A stretch of 64,000 nt of DNA from NCBI RefSeq assembly GCF_011320115.1, contig NZ_JAANOZ010000010.1, forward strand, positions 1 to 64,000, given 5' to 3'. The stretch comes from Croceibacterium segetis. Lineage in GTDB: Bacteria > Pseudomonadota > Alphaproteobacteria > Sphingomonadales > Sphingomonadaceae. A program made the position numbers and the translations under genes. Below are positions 42,282 through 50,381 of the stretch, in pieces; within the stretch, counting starts at the first letter, position 1; each line of letters starts with the position of its first letter. The notes under the pieces are model-generated. The model was given only the letters and a program-made list of their open reading frames with translations, was not told where the DNA came from and made no database searches.

Positions 42282-43853
42282 GTGGAAGAGTTCGACTATA
42301 TCATTGTCGGCGCCGGCAGCGCCGGATGCGTTCTCGCCAATCGTCTCAGCGCTGATCCGGCCATGCGGGTGGCGCTGGTCGAGGCGGGCGGCGAATGCCG
42401 CCATCCGCTGATCGACATGCCGCTGACCTGGATGCAGGCAGCCGCCTCGCCTCGGTTCGGCTGGGGCTACGAAAGCGAACCCGATCCCAACCTCGACGGG
42501 CGAACCCAGCCGATCCCGCGCGGCAAGGTCCTGGGCGGCTCGTCCTCGATCAACGGCACGATGTATATCCGTGGGGCGGCCGCCGATTACGATGCGTGGC
42601 GCGACGCCGGCCATGAGGGCTGGGGCTACGAAGACGTCCTGCCGCTGTTCAAGCGTTCCGAAGCGAACTGGCGCGGGGCGAGCGAGGTTCATGGCGGCAG
42701 CGGCGAAATGGACGTTTCGCCGATGCGGCCCGACCCGATGCTGTATCCGGCGTTTCTCGAAACGGCGCACGCGCTCGGGTACCCCGACTGTCAGGACTTC
42801 AACGTCCCCCAGCCCGAAGGTTTCGGCATGCCCGACTGCACGATCCGCGCGGGCCGCCGGGCGAGCAGCGTGCGGGCGTTCATCGACCCGGTCGCCGGAA
42901 GGGCGAACCTCTCGGTCGTGGCCAACGCCACTGTTCGCCGCGTCGTTATCGAGGATCGCCGCGCGACCGGCGTCGAGCTGGCGGACGGGCGCAGGCTGGG
43001 TTGCCGAGGCGAAACGATCCTGTGCGCCGGCGCGCTCAACAGCCCGCACCTGCTGATGCTGTCGGGGATTGGTCCCGCCGCATCGCTCAAGTCTGCCGGG
43101 ATCGAACCGCTGGTCGACCTTTCGGGGGTGGGACAGAACCTGCAGGACCACCCGATCGCGATGAGCATCTGGAAGTCGGCAGTGCCGATCGGCTTCAACC
43201 GCGACATTCGCCTCGACCGGCTGGCGCTCAACTTCGTGCGCTGGCAACTGACCGGGCGCGGCCCGCTGAGCCAAAGCCCGATGTCGATCCAGGGCTTCGT
43301 GCGCTCGGGCGACGATCAGGAGCGGCCCGACCTGCAGTTCCAGATCGTCCATAGCGGCTACGACGCGCGGGTCTGGTTTCCCGGCTGGCGCAAGGCCCCT
43401 ACGCCGATGTTTTCCTGCGGCGCGATCCTGCTCAATCCCGAGAGCCGCGGCGACGTTACGCTGGTTTCGGCCGATCCGCTGGCTTTGCCGCGAGTGCAGT
43501 TCAACTTCATGAGCGCCGAGGGCGACCGCGAGCGTCTTCGCCGCGGCTTTCGCTTCATCCGCCGGTTCTTCGCCACCTCCCCGGCGAGCGGTCTGGTCGA
43601 GACAGAGCTGGCGCCCGGCCTGCAGGCGCAGAGCGAGGACGAGATCGACGCCTGGCTGCGGGCGTCCTTGATCAGCGCAGGGCACCCGACCGGCACATGC
43701 GCGATGGGCAGGGTGGTCGACGACGCGTTGCGGGTGGTCGGGGTCGAACGGCTGCGGGTGGCAGACGCTTCGGTCATGCCCAGCGTCATTCGCGGCAACA
43801 CCCATGCGCCGACGGTGATGATCGCCGAAAAGGCGGCGAAGCTAGTTCGCTGA
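42282..43853 (+). CDS. GMC-family FAD oxidoreductase (choline/alcohol dehydrogenase type)
   Basis: A 523-residue GMC oxidoreductase. The FAD motif IIVGAGSAGCVLANRLS starts the protein; GKVLGGSSSINGTMYIRG and GETILCAGALNSPHLLMLSGIGP are the two family signatures; the C terminus has His in SAGHPTGTCAMG and in GNTHAPTVMIAEKAA. It should oxidise a primary alcohol to an aldehyde with FAD. GTG start at 42282, with GACGGGCAAG before it. Divergent from the DUF3237/SnoaL pair. Confidence 0.9.
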   Translation: MEEFDYIIVGAGSAGCVLANRLSADPAMRVALVEAGGECRHPLIDMPLTWMQAAASPRFGWGYESEPDPNLDGRTQPIPRGKVLGGSSSINGTMYIRGAAADYDAWRDAGHEGWGYEDVLPLFKRSEANWRGASEVHGGSGEMDVSPMRPDPMLYPAFLETAHALGYPDCQDFNVPQPEGFGMPDCTIRAGRRASSVRAFIDPVAGRANLSVVANATVRRVVIEDRRATGVELADGRRLGCRGETILCAGALNSPHLLMLSGIGPAASLKSAGIEPLVDLSGVGQNLQDHPIAMSIWKSAVPIGFNRDIRLDRLALNFVRWQLTGRGPLSQSPMSIQGFVRSGDDQERPDLQFQIVHSGYDARVWFPGWRKAPTPMFSCGAILLNPESRGDVTLVSADPLALPRVQFNFMSAEGDRERLRRGFRFIRRFFATSPASGLVETELAPGLQAQSEDEIDAWLRASLISAGHPTGTCAMGRVVDDALRVVGVERLRVADASVMPSVIRGNTHAPTVMIAEKAAKLVR

Positions 43854-45143
43854 GCGTCGGCCGGGAGCCAGGGCGATGACCGGCAGCGCCAGTATCAACA
43901 GCGAGGCGAGCAACCCGATCGCCAGCGGAAACCCCCCGCGGCCGGCGACCAGCACCCCGGTCAGCCATGGCCCGATCACCCCGCCCGCCGTGCCGAACAT
44001 GCTGATCAATGCGATGGCGCCGACCGGCACGCTGTCGCCGCCGAGCCGCACGCTGGCGGGCACTGCCCAGAACACGCCTTGCGCGGCGCCGATGCCCAAT
44101 CCCGCCACGCAAAGCAGCGCAAGAACCGGCCAGCCCGGCGGGAGCAAGGCCGCGGCCAGCATGGCGAGACCCGCGGCGGCGCAGGGCAGGCCGGTGTGCA
44201 GGAGCCGCTCGCGTTTGCGGTCGGAGCGCCGCCCGTTGGCGACCAGCCCCACGGCCAATCCCAACAGAGGCAAGGCGCTGAGTGTGCCGATGGCGAGCTC
44301 GCTGCCGCCGAGCGCCAATTGGCGCACGAGCTGGGGCAACCAGAACACCAGCGCGTAGGAACCGGTCATGACTAGCAGCCAGGCCACCGAGCAGCGCCAC
44401 AGCCAGGGATCGCGCAGGATCCGCAGGTTCGGTGCCGCGCTGGTGGTGGCGGGTGCCGCGCTGTTGGCAAACTCTCGCTCGATCCAGTGCGCTTCCTCGC
44501 GCGAGAGCCAGCGCGCCTTGTCCGGCCGGTCGACCATGTACAGGGCCGCGGCCACCGCGATGATCGCATTGGGCACGGCGAGCAGCAGGAACATGTAGCG
44601 CCACGGCGCCACTCCCAAGGGATTGGCGATGCCGAGCAGCCAGCCGCACAGCGGCCCGCCGAGCACCATCGACAAGGGCACTGCGACCAGCGCCCCAGCG
44701 AGCGCCCGGGCGCGCATCGAGGGCGGCGCCCATTGCGAGATCAGCCAGGTCATTCCGGGTGCGAAGCCCGCTTCGGCCATGCCGAGCAGGAAGCGCGCGG
44801 CGTAGAACTCGTTGGCGCTGGCGATCCGCGCCATCAGCAACCCGGAGGCCGCCCACAGGAGCATGGACACGAAGATCCATGACTTGATCCCCCAGGCCCT
44901 CAGCAGCCGCACGTGCGGATACTGGAACAGCAGGTAGGCGATGAAGAACGCGCTCACCCCCTGGCCGAACTGGCTCGGCGAAAGACCGAGATCGGCCGAC
45001 ATTGCGCTGCCGGCGTAGCTGATGTTGACCCGGTCGATCGAGTTGACGAAGGTAATCAGGGCGATCGGCACGATCAGCCAGACGATCAGCTTGCGCTCGA
45101 CCCGCCGCCTGAGCCCCTCGTCGCCCTCGTCCGGTCCTGCCAA
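43842..45143 (-). CDS. MFS transporter, anion/cation symporter (ACS) type
   Basis: A 433-residue, 12-helix MFS permease. Helix 1-2 region ALITFVNSIDRVNISYAGSAM is the ACS/phthalate-permease signature, and MAEAGFAPGMTWLISQWAP lies in helix 4-5. TTG start at 45143 with GAGGGGGACGAGCA before it. It should import an organic anion, perhaps an aromatic acid. Convergent overlap of 12 bases with the GMC oxidase, divergent from cleavage oxygenase 3 across about 100 bases. Confidence 0.82.
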   Translation of the reverse strand: MAGPDEGDEGLRRRVERKLIVWLIVPIALITFVNSIDRVNISYAGSAMSADLGLSPSQFGQGVSAFFIAYLLFQYPHVRLLRAWGIKSWIFVSMLLWAASGLLMARIASANEFYAARFLLGMAEAGFAPGMTWLISQWAPPSMRARALAGALVAVPLSMVLGGPLCGWLLGIANPLGVAPWRYMFLLLAVPNAIIAVAAALYMVDRPDKARWLSREEAHWIEREFANSAAPATTSAAPNLRILRDPWLWRCSVAWLLVMTGSYALVFWLPQLVRQLALGGSELAIGTLSALPLLGLAVGLVANGRRSDRKRERLLHTGLPCAAAGLAMLAAALLPPGWPVLALLCVAGLGIGAAQGVFWAVPASVRLGGDSVPVGAIALISMFGTAGGVIGPWLTGVLVAGRGGFPLAIGLLASLLILALPVIALAPGRRSAN

Positions 45144-45251
45144 TGCTCGTCCCCCTCGATCACCCCCGTCTATGCGGTCCCGCGCAGCCACGATAGTGCC
45201 GACGCAAAGGGTCTTGCCCGGCCCCCTGCCGCGTGTGACGATGGGCGTCGA

Positions 45252-46730
45252 ATGGTCGCCCGCTTTTCCAGGCCCCAGCCGCAAGGCTTCCTCGCGCCGC
45301 AACGCTTCGACGCCGACTTGCTCGATTGCGAGGTCGAGGGGACGATTCCCGCGGACATGGACGGCGACTTCGTCCGCGTCGGCGGCGAGTGGTTCTACCC
45401 GCCGAAGTTCCCCGACGACGCGCCGCTCCATTCCGACGGCTACATCAGCCGCTTCCGCTTCAAGGACGGTCGCGTTGCGTACAAAGGCCGGTTCGTCCGC
45501 ACGCCCCGGTTCGAGGCCAACCTCGCCGCCGGGCGCCAGCAGTTCGGCTATTACCGCAACCCATTCACCTGCGAGGCCGCAGTCCGCGGGTTGAACGGCA
45601 CGGTCTCCAACACCGCTCCGCTGGTCCATGCGGGAAAGCTGTTCACGCTAAAGGAGGACGCGCTGCCGATCGAGATCGATCCCGATACGCTGGACACGAT
45701 CGGACAGTGGGATTTCGGCGGCGACTACAAGAGCGAGACGTTCACCGCGCATCCCAAGGTCGACCCCACTTCAGGAGAGATGATCGCCTTCGGTTACGAG
45801 GCGACGGGCCTCGCGAGCGACGACTTGTTCGTCTATTTCATCGACGGGCACGGCCAGGTCGCCCGCGAGGTTCGCCTGAAGGTGCCCTATGTCTCGATGA
45901 TCCACGATTTCGCGGTCACCCAGGACCACCTCATCTTCCCCTTCGCCTGCTACACGACGAGCATGGAGCGGCTGGAGGCGGGCAAGGTCCACTGGGCGTG
46001 GAACCGGCAATTGCCGAGCATGATCGGGGTGATGCGCCGCGACGGGGACGGGTCCGACATCCGCTGGTTCAAGGGGCCGGAACGCTGCATGATGCACGTG
46101 TTCAACGCCTACAGCGAAGGCGACAAGGTGGTCCTCCACGCGCCGTTCTATGAATCGAACTTCTTCCCCTTCTTCCCCAACGTCGACGGCTCGCCGTGGG
46201 ATCCGACCAAGGCCGTCGCCTACGTCCGAAGGCTGACCTTCGACCTCGGCAAACCCGGTGAAAGCTGGGACGAAGAAATTCTCTTTCCCAACCCGATCGG
46301 CGATCTCGGCAAGGTCGACTCGCGCTACACTACTCTGCCGCAGCGCTATGCCTTCACCAATTTCGCCGACGCGGCGCGACCCTTCGACGAGGCGCGAACC
46401 GGAATGCCGCGGGCGCGGATCACCAATACTTACGGGCGGTTCGACCTGCACACAGGCGCGATCGACCGCCTGTTCGTTGGTGACACCCACACGCTGCAGG
46501 AATGCAGTTTCGTGCCTCGGCGCGGCAGCAGCGAAGAAGGCGACGGCTATTTGATCGGCACCGTCTCCAATCTCGTCGAGATGCGCACCGAGTTGGTCAT
46601 CGCCGATGCTCAGCGCCTCGGTGAAGGCGAACTGGCGCGGTTGCACCTGCCGTTTCGCGCCGCGGCGCAAGTCCACGGTTGCTGGTACGACGCGGAGCAA
46701 CTCACACCACTGGCGGAAGGTCCTGCATGA
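45252..46730 (+). CDS. Carotenoid-cleavage-oxygenase family protein, lignostilbene-dioxygenase-like (3)
   Basis: A 492-residue CCO-family iron oxygenase with His167 (TAHPKVD), His218 (SMIHDF), His282 (MHVFNAY) and His475 (VHGCWY). Tyr101 (YYRNPF) and Lys134 (TLKEDA) match the phenol-binding pair of lignostilbene dioxygenases, as in copy 1. ATG at 45252; ribosome site is weak. It overlaps the following DUF3237 gene by ATGA and heads a four-gene overlapping operon with two DUF3237 proteins and a family-X protein, so these must act with it or on its products. Confidence 0.88.
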   Translation: MVARFSRPQPQGFLAPQRFDADLLDCEVEGTIPADMDGDFVRVGGEWFYPPKFPDDAPLHSDGYISRFRFKDGRVAYKGRFVRTPRFEANLAAGRQQFGYYRNPFTCEAAVRGLNGTVSNTAPLVHAGKLFTLKEDALPIEIDPDTLDTIGQWDFGGDYKSETFTAHPKVDPTSGEMIAFGYEATGLASDDLFVYFIDGHGQVAREVRLKVPYVSMIHDFAVTQDHLIFPFACYTTSMERLEAGKVHWAWNRQLPSMIGVMRRDGDGSDIRWFKGPERCMMHVFNAYSEGDKVVLHAPFYESNFFPFFPNVDGSPWDPTKAVAYVRRLTFDLGKPGESWDEEILFPNPIGDLGKVDSRYTTLPQRYAFTNFADAARPFDEARTGMPRARITNTYGRFDLHTGAIDRLFVGDTHTLQECSFVPRRGSSEEGDGYLIGTVSNLVEMRTELVIADAQRLGEGELARLHLPFRAAAQVHGCWYDAEQLTPLAEGPA

Positions 46731-47350
46731 TCGATCGCCGGGAAGTCCTCGCGGGCATGACTGCGGCCGGCGCGCTGGCGGCAACCGCCACGCCATCGAG
46801 CGCGAAAAAGGGAAACGGAATGAGCGAGGCATCCCCGATCAAGGAAATGGCCGGCGTGCGCTATCGCTGGGCGTTTTCGGTCAGCGTCTTCTTCAAGGAA
46901 CGCGTGGCCATAGAATCCCCCTATCGCCGCACCTTCGTGCCGGCGGTCGGGGGCGACATCTGGGGCCCGCGCCTGCAGGGCAGGGTGGTCCCCTATGGCG
47001 GAGCCGACTTCGGCGGCGGCGGGGGGCCGCTCGACGCGCATTACATGTTCGAGGCGGCCGACGGGCATTACATCTACATCAACAACCGCGCCTACATGCG
47101 CCGCGTGGGGTGGGATCCGGCGACCGGCGTCGAGCGGCACGTAGCGCAGCCCGCGCCCGGCGATCGCTTCAGCCAGGACTTCATCGCCCCGCCGGATTCG
47201 GCGGTCCCGCTGCGCATGCGCACCTCGCCCTTCTTCGACGCGCCGAGCAACAGCCCGCATGACTGGATGAACCGCACGCTGTTCTTCGGCCACGGGCTGC
47301 GCCGAACCGATCCCGACCGGACGATCTTCACCTATTACGAGGTGCTCTGA
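46727..47350 (+). CDS. DUF3237 family protein (2), exported
   Basis: A 207-residue DUF3237 protein with a Tat-like signal (DRREVLAGMTAAGALAATATPSSA: two arginines then a hydrophobic core). The family motifs VGGDIWGPRLQGRVVPYGGADF, YMFEAADGHYIYINNRAYM and HDWMNRTLFFG follow. Coupled by ATGA to cleavage oxygenase 3 and by TGATG to the next DUF3237. An exported copy next to a non-exported copy in one operon is unusual. Confidence 0.78.
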   Translation: MIDRREVLAGMTAAGALAATATPSSAKKGNGMSEASPIKEMAGVRYRWAFSVSVFFKERVAIESPYRRTFVPAVGGDIWGPRLQGRVVPYGGADFGGGGGPLDAHYMFEAADGHYIYINNRAYMRRVGWDPATGVERHVAQPAPGDRFSQDFIAPPDSAVPLRMRTSPFFDAPSNSPHDWMNRTLFFGHGLRRTDPDRTIFTYYEVL

Positions 47351-47802
47351 TGGCCGAGATGGCAATTCCCGGCGACCGTTCGCCCGACCTCGTCGCACCG
47401 ATCGGCTTCGAACCCGCGTTCACCCTGACGCTCGAATACGGCCCCCGCCACCTCGAACGAACCCCGCACGGCGGGCGCCTTTTCCGCAAGATCACGGGCG
47501 GTGCGGTCTCCGGCAAGATCGAAGCCACGGTCTACCCGCAAGGCGCGGGCGAGTATTCGCTGGTCCGCAGTGACGGCGTGACCGACGTCAACGAGCATGT
47601 CCTGGTCCGCGACGAGGGCGGCGAATGGATCTACATCCGCAACATCGGCTATTCCCGGCAGGACGGCTATTACCGCGTAACCAGTTGGGTGGACGCCGAC
47701 GTGCGGGGCAAGCACGACTGGGTGCTCGGACTGCTGTTCCTCGGGATGGCCGAACCGGGCGGCAAGGATCGCGTCACGATTCGCTACTTCGAGGTCCTAT
47801 GA
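47350..47802 (+). CDS. DUF3237 family protein (3), cytoplasmic
   Basis: A 150-residue DUF3237 protein without signal peptide. The family signature is degenerate: TGGAVSGKIEATVYPQGAG replaces GPRL-G-V-P-GGDW, and VNEHVLVRDEGGEWIYIRNIGYSR and KHDWVLGLLFLGM remain. Coupled to both neighbours by overlaps (TGATG, ATGA). The divergence suggests a division of labour with the exported copy. Confidence 0.75.
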   Translation: MAEMAIPGDRSPDLVAPIGFEPAFTLTLEYGPRHLERTPHGGRLFRKITGGAVSGKIEATVYPQGAGEYSLVRSDGVTDVNEHVLVRDEGGEWIYIRNIGYSRQDGYYRVTSWVDADVRGKHDWVLGLLFLGMAEPGGKDRVTIRYFEVL

Positions 47803-48743
47803 ACGGAAGGAGGACGAGCTCGAGTTTCGCTGCGGCCGCCAAGATCACCGTGGCCGCCGCCGCGTTCCTGCTCACCGGCGCATCGGGAGACAGCCGCGTG
47901 AAGCCCTGCGACAAGGCATGCCTCGAGCAAATCGGCGACAGCTACCGCGCCGCCTATTTGGCGCACGATCCAGCCAGGGCGCCCTTCGCGGCAAAGGTTC
48001 GCTTCAGCGAAAACAACATCGAGATGCCTTTCCCCGACGGAACCTGGGACACCGTGACCGAGGAAGTCGGCCCGACGCTGACGCTGTCAGATCCTCAGAC
48101 CGGTGACATTGGCATCTACACCGCGATCAAGCAGCGCGAAGTCCCCGGCTTCCTGGCGGTCCGCCTAAGAGTCGAGGGCCGCAAGATCACCGAGGTCGAA
48201 CAGATCATTTCGACCAAGCGCAATCTCAGCAGCCCGCCGACGCCGATCGGGGACATCGAAGGCTATGCCCTACCCCCGATCGTCGACCAGGTAGTGCCGA
48301 AGGAAAAGCGCGCGTCGCGCGAAGCGCTGATGGGTCACGCCGACGGCTATTTCGATACGCTGCAGCACAACAACGGCGAAATCCGCGGTACCTGCTTTCA
48401 CCCCGACGCCACCCGCCGCGAGAACGGCATGCTGTTCAGCGACATCAAGGGCGGCTTCGAATCCGGTCGCTACGCCTTCAACGACCGCGTGCGGCGCGAG
48501 ATCGTGCTTGTCGACCAAGAGCGCCAGGTGGTGATGGCGCGCGGGTTCATCGATCACAAAGGCGTGCTCGACGAATACAACCTCACCGACGGGACCAAGG
48601 CCAAGTCGGTTTTCCAGGAACCGCAGAGCTGGGGCTTGCTCGAAAGCTTCAAGGTCACCGACGGCTGCATCGCCGCCGTGGTCGCGACATTTTACCAGGC
48701 GCCGTACTACACGGTGTCGCCGTGGACGCCGCGGGGGCGCTGA
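47799..48743 (+). CDS. Exported protein of uncharacterised family X (copy 3)
   Basis: A 314-residue family-X protein. The N terminus (KITVAAAAFLLTGASG) looks like an export signal. Shares with 7354-8214 the blocks MGHADGYFDTLQHNNGEIRGTCFHPDATRRENG, VLVDQERQVVMARGFIDHKGVLDEY and PYYTVSPW. ATGA overlap with the previous DUF3237 gene. As copy 1 (1427) also sits with a lignostilbene-type oxygenase, the family seems bound to that chemistry. Confidence 0.72.
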   Translation: MNGRRTSSSFAAAAKITVAAAAFLLTGASGDSRVKPCDKACLEQIGDSYRAAYLAHDPARAPFAAKVRFSENNIEMPFPDGTWDTVTEEVGPTLTLSDPQTGDIGIYTAIKQREVPGFLAVRLRVEGRKITEVEQIISTKRNLSSPPTPIGDIEGYALPPIVDQVVPKEKRASREALMGHADGYFDTLQHNNGEIRGTCFHPDATRRENGMLFSDIKGGFESGRYAFNDRVRREIVLVDQERQVVMARGFIDHKGVLDEYNLTDGTKAKSVFQEPQSWGLLESFKVTDGCIAAVVATFYQAPYYTVSPWTPRGR

Positions 48744-48746
48744 TCG

Positions 48747-49229
48747 TCACACCACCACGAAGTAGTGGATCCGATTGGCTCCCGGCAGTTTCTCGGCCAC
48801 CCCCACGAAGACATGCCGGGACAGCCATTCGTGCGGCCCGGCGGGGGCGTCGAACTTCGGGGTCACGCGCATGTAGTAGTCGGAAAAGTCGGCCGCTTCG
48901 TTGCGGCGCATGGCAGCGCCGACTTTCTCGCCGCGCGCCCAGCGATAGCCGCGGTTTTCCAAGTATATGATTGCGCCGTCGCTGGCTTCGAGCAAGTAGC
49001 GCGCGTCGAAATCGATCACGCCGTCGGGGCGCTGGAGCGGGAAGTCGCCGCCCGACATGGGGATCACCCTTCCGTTGAGCCGGGGCCCTTCCACCGTGCC
49101 GCTCGCGGCGTAGATCGCCGCCCGGGTTTCGCCGCGCACGGAGGGCTCCACCCAATAAGGCTTGGACAGGTCGATCGAGATCGTAAAGGCGTGTTCGAAG
49201 CGCGGGGCGAAAGGGTGCGGATCGGCCAT
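48747..49229 (-). CDS. DUF3237 family protein (4)
   Basis: A 160-residue DUF3237 protein: GTVEGPRLNGRVIPMSGGDFPL, FDARYLLEASDGAIIYLENRGYRW and GPHEWLSRHVFVGVAE. No signal peptide. Convergent with the operon of cleavage oxygenase 3, only three bases apart. Upstream on its strand TTGACT, 17 bases, TCTATG is a possible promoter. Confidence 0.8.
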   Translation of the reverse strand: MADPHPFAPRFEHAFTISIDLSKPYWVEPSVRGETRAAIYAASGTVEGPRLNGRVIPMSGGDFPLQRPDGVIDFDARYLLEASDGAIIYLENRGYRWARGEKVGAAMRRNEAADFSDYYMRVTPKFDAPAGPHEWLSRHVFVGVAEKLPGANRIHYFVVV

Positions 49230-49315
49230 CGCGCAGGCATAGACGGCGAATTTGTCGTCAAGTCAACGCAATCGCCGCGCGTTCGCCGGCAATGGTCTCG
49301 GGGCAAGATTGTTGG

Positions 49316-49333
49316 CGATGGACGCGGCCATCG
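49316..49333. terminator. Weak hairpin downstream of the LysR gene
   Basis: CGATGG and CCATCG, 6-bp arms with a 6-base loop, 18 bases past the end of the LysR gene. No T-run. Confidence 0.25.
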
Positions 49334-49350
49334 AGACATGGCGACAGCTG

Positions 49351-50259
49351 TCAGAGTGTGAGCGGTGGCACGTTGAGCACATGGAGTGCGCGGCAAACCC
49401 CTTCGTAGATTTCAAGATCGCACCCCGGGTCCGCCATGAGGATAAGCAGGAGAGGGCGGGCGACCGGCGCTATGGGCACAAGGTCGCCTGCGCGAACAAG
49501 GTCTCCCACATGCATGTTCATCAAGACGGCTACGCCGGCTCCTGATCGAACCTCATCAACGAGGGAATCCAGCGAGCCTGTGACTTCCCGGCGATTGGCG
49601 GGATCCAGGCCCGCCCTCGACATCGTATCCTCGAGCCACTGGCTAAGCTGCGGCGCGCGGGATGGAATGAGGTAGACGAGGTCCGCAAGCTTGCGATTGC
49701 CCTCGGCAAGATCGCGCGCGATGGAAGGCGCAGCAAACAAGGCGCCATGCTGCTCTGCGACAACGTGACTGATGTAGTCCGTGCGCACCGGAATGCGGAC
49801 CGAACCGAACAGGGCAAAGGCCTCTCGTTTCGCGGGGTCCGAATCCAACGCAGCCAGGGGATCTCCGCTCATCACGAAAGCAGTGCGTCGCGGTAAACCC
49901 GCGGCAAAAAGCTCGGGCATAATCGAACTGATCTTGGCGAGTTGGAGTTCGCGCACATAGATGCGGGGCAATGCGCGGCCATCATCCGTCTCGCGCCGGA
50001 TGAGCCGCCGCTGTAGCTCCAGCGTGGCGCGGGCGTCCTGCAAGAGCTCTCTGCCCAGCGCCGAAAGTTCCGCCCGTCCTCCCCTCGTGCGGACAACGAG
50101 TTCACCGCCAACGGACCTTTCAAGTGCCTTGATCTGCTTGCTGATCGACGGTTGCGAAATGTCGAGAGCGTCGGCTGCGCGGCGCATGCTGCCGCACTCG
50201 GCAACGGCCAAGAAGAGTTCGAGTTGGCGGGTCGTCGGCACCGGCGAATGATATCCCAA
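49351..50259 (-). CDS. LysR-type transcriptional regulator
   Basis: A 302-residue LTTR. The N-terminal winged helix is clear: TTRQLELFLAVAECGSMRRAADALDISQPSISKQIKALERSVGGEL (shown in parts: AADALDISQPSISKQI). The C-terminal effector domain contains GAGVAVLMNMHVG. Start is uncertain: TTG at 50259 as given, or a GTG 18 bases later. It is divergent from a TonB receptor gene with a matching LTTR box between them, so it likely controls that gene in response to an aromatic compound. Confidence 0.88.
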   Translation of the reverse strand: MGYHSPVPTTRQLELFLAVAECGSMRRAADALDISQPSISKQIKALERSVGGELVVRTRGGRAELSALGRELLQDARATLELQRRLIRRETDDGRALPRIYVRELQLAKISSIMPELFAAGLPRRTAFVMSGDPLAALDSDPAKREAFALFGSVRIPVRTDYISHVVAEQHGALFAAPSIARDLAEGNRKLADLVYLIPSRAPQLSQWLEDTMSRAGLDPANRREVTGSLDSLVDEVRSGAGVAVLMNMHVGDLVRAGDLVPIAPVARPLLLILMADPGCDLEIYEGVCRALHVLNVPPLTL

Positions 50260-50260
50260 A

Positions 50261-50279
50261 GGCTATCACACCGATAGCC
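50261..50279. promoter_or_regulatory. LysR-type operator
   Basis: GGCTATCACACCGATAGCC, a perfect 7-bp inverted repeat around 5 bases, containing T-N11-A (50264-50276), the LTTR consensus. It lies one base before the LysR gene start and 102 bases before the TonB receptor start. Confidence 0.7.
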
Positions 50280-50381
50280 ACCCAAGATATTGCTTTGCTT
50301 TTGTCAACCGCAGCACACCCGCGAGTGCAGGCAGCGCTGGCGATCCGCGAGCGGACTCAGCTGCCGCATCGGGAGGATTGC

